A DNA stretch of 64,000 nt, from contig CP136067.1 in assembly GCA_032622095.1 (NCBI GenBank), positions 48,959,899-49,023,898 on the forward strand, given 5' to 3'. This stretch comes from Siphonodentalium dalli. Its lineage: Eukaryota > Mollusca > Scaphopoda > Gadilida > Siphonodentaliidae. The position numbers and the translations under genes are program-made. Positions 23,180 through 33,000 of this stretch are shown piece by piece. Each line of letters begins with the position of its first letter. Positions within the stretch are counted from its first letter, which is position 1. The notes beneath the pieces are model-generated. The model did no database searches. It worked only from the letters and a program-made list of their open reading frames with translations, and was not told the DNA's origin.

Positions 23180-23560
23180 GAGACCGATGACTTCTGCACG
23201 AGAGGTCTATAGGTCTATTCACAGTCGTTAAGACTCTTTGTGTGATTATCAAAGTTAAGCAACTTGAGTGCCAGGTCGATTTTTGTATCAACCCATATAC
23301 CCTGTGCCAATGCATTCTCTTATATATGCGAGGCGACCATAGGTCGCCTCGCATATATAAGAGAACGCATTGGCCTAAAAAAAATAGTTAGTTTTTTTTT
23401 ACAATTTTTTACAATCTTAATAATTTATTCTTATATTCTTTATTTAACAGACTTATTTTGTAGGTTTAGGGCCGATGAGATCGGCCCCTGGTACTCAAAG
23501 GGTTAAGCAACTTGAACTCGATTAGTTCGTGGATGAACTAGTGAGCGATTCCGGGCACTG
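23180..23560 (+). repeat. Second 5S-like repeat, split by a TTAA MITE
   Basis: GAGACCGATGAC and GACTCTTTGTGTGATTATCA parallel the 22030 copy up to AAGTTAAGCAACTTGA. A 252-bp MITE (23255-23506) intervenes, and TTAAGCAACTTGAACTCG continues on the other side. Confidence 0.65.
23255..23506. mobile_element. piggyBac-like MITE, GAGTGCC subfamily, copy 2, with altered left end
   Basis: The right end is the normal family end (ACTCAAAGGGTTAA), and the internal hairpin is present. The left end reads TTAAGCAACTTGAGTGCC, where CCCTT has been replaced by host-matching bases. Confidence 0.75.
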
Positions 23561-23882
23561 CAACAAGCCATATTTCTGGCTAAATCCTGAAAAGTTACCC
23601 ATAATCCTGCTGTGGTTAACCCTTTGAGTGCCAGGTCCGATTTTTGTATCAACCCATATACCCTGTGCCAATGCATTCTCTTATATATGCGAGTCGACCA
23701 TAGGTCGCCTCGCATATATAAGAGAATACATTGGCTTAACAATTTTTTTTAATTTTTTTTTTACAATTTTAATATATTTTATTATATTCTTTAACAGACT
23801 TATTGTGTAGGTTTAGGGCCGATAATATCGGCCCCTGGCACTCAAAGGGTTAATTAAGGAGTCGAATATTTAGGACATTATT
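23560..23882. mobile_element. Half palindromic CAGTAATG element split by a nested MITE
   Basis: The segment CAACAAGCCATATTTCTGG to CTGCTGTGG is interrupted at TTAA by the MITE at 23616-23853. It resumes with TTAAGGAGTCGAATATTTAG. Confidence 0.8.
23616..23853. mobile_element. piggyBac-like MITE, GAGTGCC subfamily, copy 3 (nested)
   Basis: TTAA-flanked, ends CCCTTTGAGTGCC and GGCACTCAAAGGG, one hairpin. It sits inside the palindromic element, so it is younger. An additional TTAA follows at 23854-23857. Confidence 0.85.
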
Positions 23883-23886
23883 TTAC

Positions 23887-24054
23887 CTCGTTTTATCTTG
23901 CAGATAAGATTATCTGCGATGTAGCAGTTACTGTCGAGCCACATTCCGTCATCAGATGAGATCTGTGTGCACTCCTCCATCCCGTTCATGTTATCCGGCT
24001 CACCTCTCCGCCATGCTCTATAATTAGAAGCAGTCCCATCAACCCACTGATGGC
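23887..24054 (-). CDS. Exon 20: C-terminal half of CTLD-F
   Basis: Enters and leaves in phase 1; 168 bp. It reads HQWVDGTASNYRAWRRGEPD then MNGMEECTQI, MWLDSNC and NLICKIKR. EPD at the EPN/QPD position keeps the cis-proline and the first ligand. But the CVE glutamate is replaced (CTQ) and WND is WLD, so calcium binding is probably weakened or lost. Acceptor CATTTTCAG, donor CGAG before GTAAAA. A complete palindromic CAGTAATG element starts 41 bp upstream of the acceptor. Confidence 0.88.
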
Positions 24055-24096
24055 CTGAAAATGATTATAAATTACTCGAGATTGTATATTGACATA

Positions 24097-24309
24097 CAGT
24101 AATGCCCTAAATAATCGACTCCTTAACCACAGCAGAATTATGGGTAACTTTTCAGGATTTAGTCGGAAATATGGCTTGTTGCCATTCATCAGAAAGCTCT
24201 CACTGAGAGCTTTCTGATGAATGGCAATAAGCCATATTTCTGACTAAATCCTGAAAAATTACCCATAATTCTGCTGTAGTTAAGGCGTCGATTATTTTGG
24301 GCATTACTG
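24097..24309. mobile_element. Palindromic CAGTAATG element, full length (213 bp)
   Basis: Nearly perfect inverted repeat with TA on both sides. It starts 41 bp upstream of the exon 20 acceptor. Confidence 0.88.
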
Positions 24310-24358
24310 TATTTTATGTTATATTCAGTAATAAGGCAGTCTCTTTGAAAAGCCAACA

Positions 24359-24440
24359 AAAATCCTATATCGGATGTACGTCTCTAGAACTCTCTATTAA
24401 AATCCTATATCGGATGTACGTCTCTAGAACTTTATATCTA
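24359..24440. repeat. 40-bp direct duplication (AAAATCCTATATCGGATGTA)
   Basis: Two adjacent copies, 24359-24398 and 24399 onward. The inverted homologue at 50835-50865 has a single copy, so the duplication occurred here. Confidence 0.8.
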
Positions 24441-24505
24441 TTAAAGTTAGGTTCTGTTTTGAAGCCTGGGATTCCCTCCATTTCATTGGCGAGTGGCACA
24501 GACTA

Positions 24506-24715
24506 CAGTAATGCCCTAATTAATCGACTGCTTAACCACAGCAGAATTACGGGTAACTTTTCAGGATTTAGTCGGCAATTTGGCTTGTTGCCATTCATCA
24601 GAAATCTCTCCCCGAGAGCTTTCCGATGAATGGCAACAAGCCATATTTCCGACTAAATCCTAAAAAGTTACCCATAATTCTGCTGTGGTTAAGTCGATTA
24701 CTTAGAGCATTACTG
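24506..24715. mobile_element. Palindromic CAGTAATG element within an older repeat
   Basis: Inserted at TA. The inverted homologue near 50800 lacks it and so serves as an approximate empty site. Confidence 0.85.
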
Positions 24716-25110
24716 TATTTCATTGGTTTATGGCATAAGAGATCATTTCACAGGTCTGAGGTCAATGATGCATTGACAACTTTCCCATGCATTAATTGTC
24801 AAACTGAACTATTGTTGAAAAACTGAATACAGACGATATATCCATAATTAATTTTACTCATCTCAATATACGAGACATCATCTTCCGAGTTTTGATCAGT
24901 CTACGATATTCATGACTGATTATTCTTTCACATCTTGTTGTATTTATAACTATTTCTAAATACTATGATTCTCACAAACATTTACCAGGAATGCACTCCA
25001 TATGTGAAAACAGGTTATTATGTCATGCTGGAAATGCTGTGTCATCATAGAAATGAAATATAATGGACACTTCTAGAGATGTACATCCATTAGGATATTC
25101 TTCAGCTTAA

Positions 25111-25439
25111 CCTCTTCGCTGCTAAATGATGTTATGACGTCATGTGCTGGGCTGTTGACGTTAATGCTATTTTCCAATGGGAAAATATAGCGGGAATGTC
25201 AAAAGAACCATAAAAGTGACTCAGCTGAAAGGCTATTATCGTTCACACTCGTGGAACATCATACACTGTTTGAAACGTCGAGATACAGTTATTCTGATGC
25301 ACTAATCTCTGAGTTCCAGTTATGTATGATGGCCTACTGCTAGTGTGCTGAAGTAGGTCCGTAGTACCTACGGACCATATAGCACACGGCGTGCACTTTT
25401 ACGTCCGTAATAGATACGGACGTCATAGCAGCGAAGAGG
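25111..25439. mobile_element. TTAA/TTAG-flanked fold-back element (CCTCTTCGCTGCTA)
   Basis: Inverted ends CCTCTTCGCTGCTA and TAGCAGCGAAGAGG; TTAA on the left, TTAG on the right. An internal palindrome GTCCGTAGTACCTACGGAC lies near the right end. Confidence 0.7.
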
Positions 25440-25583
25440 TTAGAGACTGGCAATAAGGATATGTTGTCGATTGCTTACTTTCAAAAGAAATAATTACCAG
25501 TAACTCTGTGGTTCCTGAATATTTTCTATAAATTCAGTTCTAAAAGAATATAGACTTATACAGGTCAGGCACATCCTGACAAT

Positions 25584-25795
25584 TAAGCCTTGAAATAGTG
25601 TGCCTGTCATTTGCAGAATGAGGTCCCCAGAGGGTGAATTTAGTGATGCTACCCTGCATAGCTGGCTAGCATCACCAAATTCACCCTCTGGGGACCTCAT
25701 TCTGCTTACACCTCAGCAGAATGAGGTTCCCAGAGGGTGAATTTGGTGATGCTAGCCCGCTATTGCAAATGACAAACACACCATTTCAAGGCTTG
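25584..25795. mobile_element. Fold-back CAGAATGAGG element, short form
   Basis: Ends AAGCCTTGAAATAGTGTG and CACACCATTTCAAGGCTTG with two stem segments and no long core. Confidence 0.75.
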
Positions 25796-26019
25796 CATCC
25801 TGAATTCAACTATTATAGCTATATTTAACTATTATCTGACAGCACAGTGCTAAATCCACCTTTTCCAGATCAGGCACATCTCTAATTCAACTATTATAGT
25901 TATATATAATTATTAATATAGTTGAATATGATTGTTGACATTTTGTGAATTCGATAAAAGTGGGATAATCACAAATATTATTCAGAATCAGTGTCATATA
26001 CTAATTCGGTACCATTTCG

Positions 26020-26425
26020 TGATGAAATAATATCTCTTGATCCATGCAAATGATTAAAGACATATTATGTACTTGTTTGGGTGTGTGAAACTGATAAGTT
26101 AGTATTCAGGCGCTATGCCAACTGGGTGAATGTAACATTCTACTAACATCACCGAAAATCTGAAGCAAATCGACCGTACCACTCCATAGAAAACATTGAC
26201 TGAACTACGCTAAATTGTAAATATTTACTACTTCTATCTTTACTTCTATCCGCGATAAACGAATGAAAACGATTTCGCCATCGGCAGTCACTGCATTCAA
26301 TTATTATATAAGAATGATGGTGTGTGTTGTCAATTTAGATATACTATTTGTAAAAATAACTACTTTGAACAAGATTATTCTCCATTTCTATTTGATCACC
26401 CTACCGAGTGTTTCACATCACTTTA
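26020..26425 (+). repeat. Dispersed repeat also found at 51712-52097
   Basis: Shared segments include GATTAAAGACATATTATG, GCTATGCCAACTGGG, CCACTCCATAGAAAACATTG and TCTATTTGATCACCCTACCG, in the same order and orientation. Confidence 0.75.
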
Positions 26426-26665
26426 ATGATGATGACACGTACATGATAAGGAAGTCAATTAACATTCAGTTACAATTTTATCAGCCTATCAGGAGACTAT
26501 TATATCAGCCTATCAGGAGACTATTTGCTCTAATGTTGTTGCGATGGCAATTTGGCTACACACTGGGATGCGCGATCCACAACAACAGGCAAATATTGTG
26601 AACCTATGAGAGTTCGTAGCTGTGTATAGTTTTAGATTTGGAAAACAAGAGGAATACTATACTAC

Positions 26666-26718
26666 CTTTTTCGTTCGATCTTTGACTCAGGCCAATCCAA
26701 AATGCACCTCTCAGTATT
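26666..26718 (-). CDS. Exon 19: 53-bp exon carrying the WIGL strand of CTLD-F
   Basis: Enters in phase 2 and leaves in phase 1; 53 bp. It reads ILRGAFWIGLSQRSNEK. The WIGL core and the phases leave little doubt despite its size. Acceptor TTTTGCAG has a strong tract; donor AAAAAG before GTAGTA. The upstream intron (26719-30440) holds the largest insertion in this gene half, 2.6 kb placed inside a MITE. Confidence 0.86.
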
Positions 26719-26803
26719 CTGCAAAACAAAGAGTTCGAAAAGATCAACCCCCAATCATGCTGATGGATGTCGCATAAAGAAGAAATGCAAAATAAATTAT
26801 AAA

Positions 26804-27016
26804 CAGTAATGCCCTAAATAATCAACTCCTTAACCACAGCAGAATTATGGGTAACTTTTCAGGATTTAGTCGGAAATATGGCTTGTTGCCATTCATCGGA
26901 AAGTTCTCAGTGAGAGGTTTCCAATGAATGGCAACAAGCCATATTTCCGACTAAATCCTGAAAAGTTACTCATAATTCTGCTGTGGTTAAGGAGTCGATT
27001 ATTTAGGGCATTACTG
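26804..27016. mobile_element. Palindromic CAGTAATG element, full length
   Basis: Both arms complete, with the centre near AAGTTCTCAGTGAGAGGTTT. The left flank is AA rather than TA. Confidence 0.85.
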
Positions 27017-27149
27017 TACATCTTTCACAATGTTCATACAGCGACTCCCAAAGCGACATTTGACTGTCTCCTCTCATGAGATGCGTGGATAATTTCCTAG
27101 CTCAGCTATATCGCCTTTTCTACTAAATGGTCCAATGATTACGATTGTG

Positions 27150-29834
27150 TTAACCCTTCCATGACTGGAGCTTCTTCAAATGTGAGAAAACCCTGTGCCA
27201 TTGCATTCTATTATATATGTGAATCTCCCACAGGGAGCCTTGCATATATAAGAGAACTAGCAGGGTTACCCGGCGTTGTCCAGGTTAATGTATGCTGTGG
27301 ATATTTGTTGGGAATAGACAATGCTCTTGCTTAAAGTGTTATATACGTTTTCTCATAAATTGTATATTCAAATAGCATCACAAAACATGATTATTACAGT
27401 CATGGAATATAAGTAGTGGCTCACCTAGTCAATTGTCATTCTGTTTATTGCGATTAATCCGTTCCACCAATGATGAAGTATTTATTTATTTACAACTGCG
27501 TATACATTAGACGTTATAATATGATACATGAACATCATAAACACATTAGTTCGATAAAAGATGATAATTGGGTTTTATATATTGAGATGTATCAATCAAT
27601 CAAGTGGGTTGGACTATATATATAATATCTCGAGGACACCTGGCTATCATATCTCCATATATAAAGATACAGATGTTTCAAAGAAATTTCCAGGTGCTCC
27701 TCTGTTCATGGTGCTATATATTGGCTACATATTCTTAGTTTAAACGCATATATATCAGCTACATGTCCCAGGCACAGAGCGAGATTTTGAGTTGTTTATG
27801 TCAGTCGATGAGTCTGTTCTAAACCCCTTGTCAGATGTCAGTATTGGTAGGATCCTGAAAAGTCTTGCGCTACTAACTGCATTTTCTTGTATATCAGAAG
27901 AATCTATATTTGACTGCACACTGTGACCACTATTTTTGAACAGGCCTTCCATATCTCTTGACAAATTGTAACTTTTTGTGGAAACTGTCTGTATTGAATG
28001 GAACAGACTAAATTTTGTTATTATATATATGCAATCCTCTGACGATTCGAGGTCTCTTAGTTTGCACGAATATATATATATATATCTCTTCAATAGAATG
28101 ATAAATATACGTTTAATGCTTCTTCTAGTTATCTCTTTTTGCTAGCTCATTGTGTGAATGCCTTGATTGCCATTCCCATATAAATATGACTGTTAAGAAT
28201 ATATAATTGTTCAAGTGACTTATGTGGGTCACCATAATTATGTCGGGATTGTGAAATGTGAACGCCCAACTACTTAAAATGATATGGAGATGGCCTGGTG
28301 ACTGTATATAACTTATATGTGGATATCGACGAATAGCAATCTTATCAATGATAGTGCATATCCGCTCGCCATCCGTGACGCAAACGACACCAAGTGTGAT
28401 TTAATTCATGGTATATATCATTAGAGAAAAACGTGTATGAATTTGGTGGAATTTGGTTTATTAAATCAATTGTTGATGCAACGCAGACTCGAACAACGCC
28501 ATATTGCGAAGGTGATTGTGTATTCGTTTGGTGGAAATCAGCGACAAAACTATTTCACCATATTTTGTTAATTTACCCTCCCACCAACAGCGTCATTTTA
28601 GTAAAATTTAACCCGCACCATTATCTTCCTTGTAAAAAAATTACCCCTCTTAGAACGCCTTGGTGCCATCTCGATTGTACCGCGTGAAGTTATATATAGA
28701 ACGCACACAGACAGACAAAAAGACAGACACACAGCAGCACGATTTTATTTCTTGTATCATTAGAGAAGAACGTATCTGAATTTGATGGTAATTGGTACTA
28801 AAAATATTTTGTATCAGTTTTGGTGACCCTCCCGTCCCTATTTCGGACTGAAGCTGCACACACTAAGACTCATTAGAGATTAGAGATGCATATTTATGAA
28901 ATTGGTGAAAATTGGCGAGTATACAAATTCGTATCAAATTTAAGGTCCCCATATCTCTCACCCATAGGGCACCAATTTGGTGTATCTAAACCACACGATA
29001 AGATTCCTCGTATCACGGAGAAGAATATGTATCAATCTGGCGGAAATCGGCACTAAACATATAGATATAATTTTTTATGTCCCTCTCATCTCTATACACC
29101 ACTGACTCGAATGGCCCAATTGTGACATCCTTAAACCACACGATTACACTCCTGATATCATGGAGATGATTGTTTATAAGTTTGTTGATAATCGGCAACT
29201 AATTTTTTTTATCAAATTTGGTGCCAATCTCCATCTCTCACCCAAACAGCACCACTATGGGGTCTTTAAATCACGATTAGATTCCTCGTATCATGGATAA
29301 TCTTGAACGTGTATCAATTTGGTGGAAATTGGCGCACACCCCTCCCAATCTCTCATCCAAATAACAATTTGGCGTTGTTAAATCGCACAATTAGATTCCT
29401 TGTATCATGAAGAAGAATATAGGCTATATCAATTTGGTGGAAATAGGCGTTAAAATTAGTTTTATCAATTTTGGTGCCCCTCTCCCCTTCCGTTCACCCC
29501 TGACTCAATCGACGCCACATTTGACATATTTAAACCACACCGTTGGATTCTTCATATCATGGGGATGATTATATGTAAGTTTCGTGGCAATCGGCGACAG
29601 AAAAAAAATCTGCCCCCCACTTCCGGGCACCCCTGACGCGAACGGCGCGACTTTTGCCATATTTAAACCACGCCATTAGATTCCTCATATTATGGGGATC
29701 ATCATATATAAGTTTGGTGGCAATCGGCGACAAAAATTTGTTCTGCCCCTCCCCCTTTTCTGCCCCTGACAACAACGGCGTCACTTTAGAAAAGTATAAC
29801 CCCGACCATTATCTTTCTCGTAAAATGCTACTCC

Positions 29835-29869
<35 letters not shown>

Positions 29870-30044
29870 TTCGCAAATATAGATATAGATACATTGGCCT
29901 AACAATATTTACCTTGACCTTGTACGCCAGTGCATTATCTTATATATGCGAGGCTCCCTATGGGAGACCCTATGGGAGACTCACATATATAAGAGAATGA
30001 ACTGGCACAAGATCCCAGAGCAGCTCCCATCATGAGAGGGTTAA
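27150..30044. mobile_element. piggyBac-like MITE, CATGA subfamily, split by a 2.6-kb insertion
   Basis: The left part (27150-27256) starts TTAACCCTTCCATGACTGG and reaches the first hairpin. The right part (29892-30044) resumes with CATTGGCCTAACAATATT and ends ATGAGAGGGTTAA. Its right TTAA is shared with the next MITE. Confidence 0.75.
27257..29891 (+). mobile_element. 2.6-kb unclassified insertion, GGGTTACCCGGCGTTG start, CAGACA/ATAGATA tail
   Basis: Begins CTAGCAGGGTTACCCGGCGT and ends with seven CAGA units followed by ATATAGATATAGATA. The second half (about 28400-29830) repeats TTAGATTCCTCGTATCATGG and TTTGGTGGAAATCGGCG at about 110-130 bp intervals. Such starts and ATAGAT tails recall non-LTR-derived repeats, but I see no reverse transcriptase frame. 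Class left open. Confidence 0.6.
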
Positions 30045-30419
30045 CCCTTTACCCAACAAACCGGCCAAATAAAGCTTCAACAGCCTAAAATATCTTCGGT
30101 CTGTCTCAATAGAACCATACAAATATGGCTATCATTGGAACCGGCTCCTTGACCACATTGTGATAGTTACAGTTATGCCCTGTGCCAATGCATTCTCTTA
30201 TATATGCGAGTCGCCTCGCATATATAAGAGAATGCATTGGCCTAAAAAAAATCTTTTTTTAACACTTTTTACCATTTTTTCTTACATTCTTTAACAATTT
30301 TATAATTTTTAATGTGTTAAGCCAATGCATTCTCTTATATATGCGAGGCGGCCTATGGTCGACTCGCATATATAAGAGAATGCATTGGCACAGGGCCCTC
30401 CTGTTGGGTAAAGGGTTAA
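30041..30419. mobile_element. piggyBac-like MITE, ACCCAACA subfamily, copy 3 (reverse)
   Basis: TTAA-flanked. The first hairpin has lost part of its loop. It ends 19 bp beyond the exon 18 donor. Confidence 0.85.
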
Positions 30420-30440
30420 GGACTGCTTTTATAGCTTTAC

Positions 30441-30549
30441 CCAATAACTTTATTCTTTATGTAGCTGTTCCCTTCAGCGCTGTGTATACTGGCGAGAAAT
30501 GCCCCTCTCTGCTCACAGAAATCGGTTGCTTCATCCCAGGTAAGTCTAT
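30441..30549 (-). CDS. Exon 18: first helix of CTLD-F
   Basis: Enters in phase 1, leaves in phase 2; 109 bp. It reads RLTWDEATDFCEQRGAFLAS then IHSAEGNSYIKNKVI, the W-x-E-A...C...G helix and following strand. Acceptor AACATCAG, donor ATTGG before GTAAAG. The opposite strand also shows AG/GT signals around the same bases (30465-30540), but the minus-strand reading is a clear CTLD helix and fits the phases on both sides. A TTAA MITE ends at 30419, about 20 bp past the donor. Confidence 0.85.
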
Positions 30550-30733
30550 CTGATGTTGAGTGCCAGTGGTAGGCCTATAATAAATAATTCACAGATGTAT
30601 GAAAGTATAACTAACATTTATGTTTATTAACTTGTCAACTTGGAACTATATTTTGCCACAAAATGATTAATACTGTTGGTATATCACTTTCCTGTTCAAA
30701 ATGCATGGGAAATGTTTAAACCCATAGTGTGTC

Positions 30734-31099
30734 TTAACCCTTTCAGTGCCAGGTCCGATTTTTGTATCAACCCATATACCCTTGGCCAATGCATTCTCTT
30801 ATATATGCGAGTCGACCATAGGTCATCTCGCATATATAAGAGAATGCATTGGCCTAACAATTTTTCATCATTTGTTATTATTTTTTACAATTTTAATAAT
30901 TTTTTCTTATATTCTTTAACAGACTTATTTTGTAGGTTTAGTGCCTGTTAAAGAATATAAGAAAAAATTATTAAAATTGTAAAAAATAAAAAATGATGAA
31001 AAATTGTTAGGCCAAAGCATTCTCTTATATATGCGAGGCGACCTATGGTCGACTCGCATATATAAGAGAATGCATTGGCACAATGCATTGATACAAAAA

Positions 31100-31100
<1 letters not shown>
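30734..31100. mobile_element. piggyBac-like MITE, CAGTGCC subfamily, rearranged head-to-head copy
   Basis: Starts TTAACCCTTTCAGTGCC, then has the hairpin and core. The sequence then mirrors itself from about 30945 with a second hairpin, ending ATGCATTGATACAAAAAT where a C tract begins. The right TTAA end is missing. Confidence 0.7.

Positions 31101-31186
<86 letters not shown>
31101..31186. repeat. 86-base C tract with a single A
   Basis: All C from 31101 to 31186 except A at 31150. Length is unusual for a genome and may be an assembly or polishing artefact. On the gene strand it is a G tract. Confidence 0.9.
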
Positions 31187-31187
<1 letters not shown>

Positions 31188-31209
31188 AGAACCAAAACCC
31201 TTTTTTTGT

Positions 31210-31411
31210 TTGGCCTAATATACGAGTTTCCCCATAGGGAGCCTCACATATATAAAGGGAATGCATTGGCCTAACAATATTTATCTTGACCTTCTAAGCC
31301 AGTGCATTCTCTTATGTATGCGAGGCTCCCTATGGGAGACTCATCTATATAACAGAATGCAATAGCACATGGTCTTTAATGCTGTACCAGCTCCCATCAT
31401 CAAAGGGTTAA
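31210..31411. mobile_element. piggyBac-like MITE, CATGA subfamily, left-truncated
   Basis: Both hairpins (GAGGCTCCCTATGGGAGAC loop form) and the right end CATCAAAGGGTTAA are present. The left end is lost next to the C tract. Confidence 0.7.
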
Positions 31412-31600
31412 TTCTAAAAATATGAGAGTGACCTTACCGCTCACCTATTATATATTGTGTGCCTCAAAATCGAAAGACTGCAATTGATGCTTAGAAAAGT
31501 TCAATTTGACAAAATTGTTAAAATATAAACATACTGTTCAGCTAGGCCATATAATTTCAGTAGGCCTATATGTGATTCTGGTATTCTTCAGAGACCAAAC

Positions 31601-31807
31601 CTACCTTGTAGCAGTAGCCCATGTAGTCATGGTAACCTTCAGGGCATGACTGCAGGATGGAGGGAGTGGTTTCGAAGGCATCCTCATGAGCAACTGTTCT
31701 TTCACAAATAAAAGCTTTTGGCTTCATGCAATCATATCTTGACCAGAGTCCCACGAGCTCTGTAGACTGCATGCTTATGCAGGTAATAGTCTGAGAGTTA
31801 TGAATTG
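31601..31807 (-). CDS. Exon 17: end of CTLD-E, linker and start of CTLD-F
   Basis: Enters and leaves in phase 1; 207 bp. It reads NSQTITCISMQSTELVGLWS then DCMKPKAFICERTV, closing CTLD-E. After a short acidic and Ser/Thr linker, SCPEGYHDYMGYCYK opens CTLD-F. Two domains share one exon, so an intron present at other domain borders is absent here. Two donors are possible: AAG before GTAGGT (phase 0) and AAGGTAG before GTTTGG (phase 1). Only the second keeps the frame into exon 18, so I used it although it is the weaker signal. The acceptor region is part of a 100-bp direct duplication upstream. Confidence 0.82.
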
Positions 31808-31990
31808 CTGTAAATATGCAATTATAATAAAAATTCATTACGTTGTGGAGATATTGTTTATTTCATGAATTTATAGCTTTGTCAATTTTTACTGACAGTT
31901 CTGAATCGCTGTAAATATGCAATTATTTTTTAAAATTCATTTAGTTGTGGAGATTTTGCCTATTTCATGCATTGATAGCTTTGCCAATTT
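31800..31990. repeat. About 100-bp direct duplication at the exon 17 acceptor
   Basis: CTGTAAATATGCAATTAT, AAATTCATT and GTTGTGGAGAT recur about 105 bp apart. The exon-proximal copy contains the acceptor and first bases of exon 17. Confidence 0.75.
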
Positions 31991-32534
31991 TTTCAAAAAG
32001 TAAATCTATTCCAAATATGATTGGAATCAGTTGACATACGTTGTAGACTGCATGCTTGTATATATGTAGTGAACTGAAAGTTCTGAATGCCTGTCAAAAA
32101 ACTAGAGGTGATACTGTCCCAGTAGAACTAAGATACCTCCGCAGTGCAATTTAGCTACATAAAGGGTAGCCACATATAAACATATCTGTTTTTCGAAAAT
32201 AAAACAAAAGGAATACATTCTTGGACAAAAGTATACATAGTGAAGGTGCACGGTGGTAAATATTTGTGCAAAGTTTCAAAAATATTGACCGGAAAATGTA
32301 GGAATACAAGCTCGGACCCATTCAGCCGTAACAGTTAATTTCCCTTTCCATTGTTCCTGGAAGTACATGGATGGATTGTGTATGTGCAGACCGTATGTCA
32401 TCTCAATGTTGGCAATATTGCATTGTATTTTTAGTAAGCTTGCGTGTCAATGACAATACGCTACTCATGTTTTTTTTATGATATTGGCCTTATTTTTGTT
32501 CTATCCTATTTATGGAAGGGATACCCACTTTCTA

Positions 32535-32747
32535 CAGTAATGCTCTAATTAATCGACTCCTTAACCACAGCAGAATTATGGGTAACTTTTCAGGATTTAG
32601 TTGGAAATATGGCTTGTTGCCATTCATCGGAAAGCTCTCGACAAGAGATTTCCGATGAGTGGCAACAAGCCATATTTCCGACTAAATCCTGAAAAGTTAC
32701 CCATAATTCTGCTGTGGTCAAGGAGTCGATTAATTAGAGCATTACTG
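32535..32747. mobile_element. Palindromic CAGTAATG element, full length
   Basis: Complete, TA on both sides, 213 bp. It ends about 107 bp below exon 16. Confidence 0.88.
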
Positions 32748-32854
32748 TAACTATACCCAACACCTTCCGTCATACGGATATTTTGTTGGTGGCTATGCCA
32801 TTGCAACTACAGTGAGACTTCAGTAACTATGGGTTGAAATTGAACTATAAGTAC

Positions 32855-33000
32855 CTATTTCACTCTTTCTTGTCCAGTGTGTGAATGTAACAACAGACCC
32901 GTCTACCCATGCATCTGTTCCCGAGACGTCAGTCATCCCAATCCAAAAATCATCCTGAGGTCTGCCCACAAGCTCACTCGATAAAAATGCCTGCTTGAAC
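32855..33000 (-). CDS. Exon 16: WIG strand and loop of CTLD-E
   Basis: Enters in phase 2 and leaves in phase 1; 146 bp. The split Arg codon joins exon 15. It reads FKQAFLSSELVGRPQDDFWI then GMTDVSGTDAWVDGSVVTF and THWTRKSEI. WIGM and WVDG are conserved, but the loop after the Trp is short and lacks EPN/QPD. CTLD-E is therefore unlikely to bind sugar through calcium. Acceptor GTACTTCAG, donor ATAG before GTACTT (weak at +4/+5). Confidence 0.87.

Larger units (their letters stand above)
24320..25020. repeat. Inverted intronic duplicate of 50496-50878
   Basis: The segment from AGTCTCTTTGAAAAGCCAAC to CAGGAATGCACTCCATATG corresponds in reverse to 50496-50878, with the two differences noted above (a duplication and a MITE). 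Confidence 0.7.

Noticed and set aside
27755-28093. 112-codon minus-strand frame
   Set aside because: Lies inside the 2.6-kb insertion, has no recognisable domain, and length alone is weak evidence.
30465-30540. Plus-strand exon between TGTAG and GTAAGT (AVPFSAVYTGEKCPSL)
   Set aside because: The same bases on the minus strand encode the CTLD helix TWDEATDFCEQRGAF and fit the phases of exons 17 and 19; the plus signals are coincidental.
30925-31266. Poly-glycine and poly-proline frames
   Set aside because: Translation of the C tract and MITE sequence.
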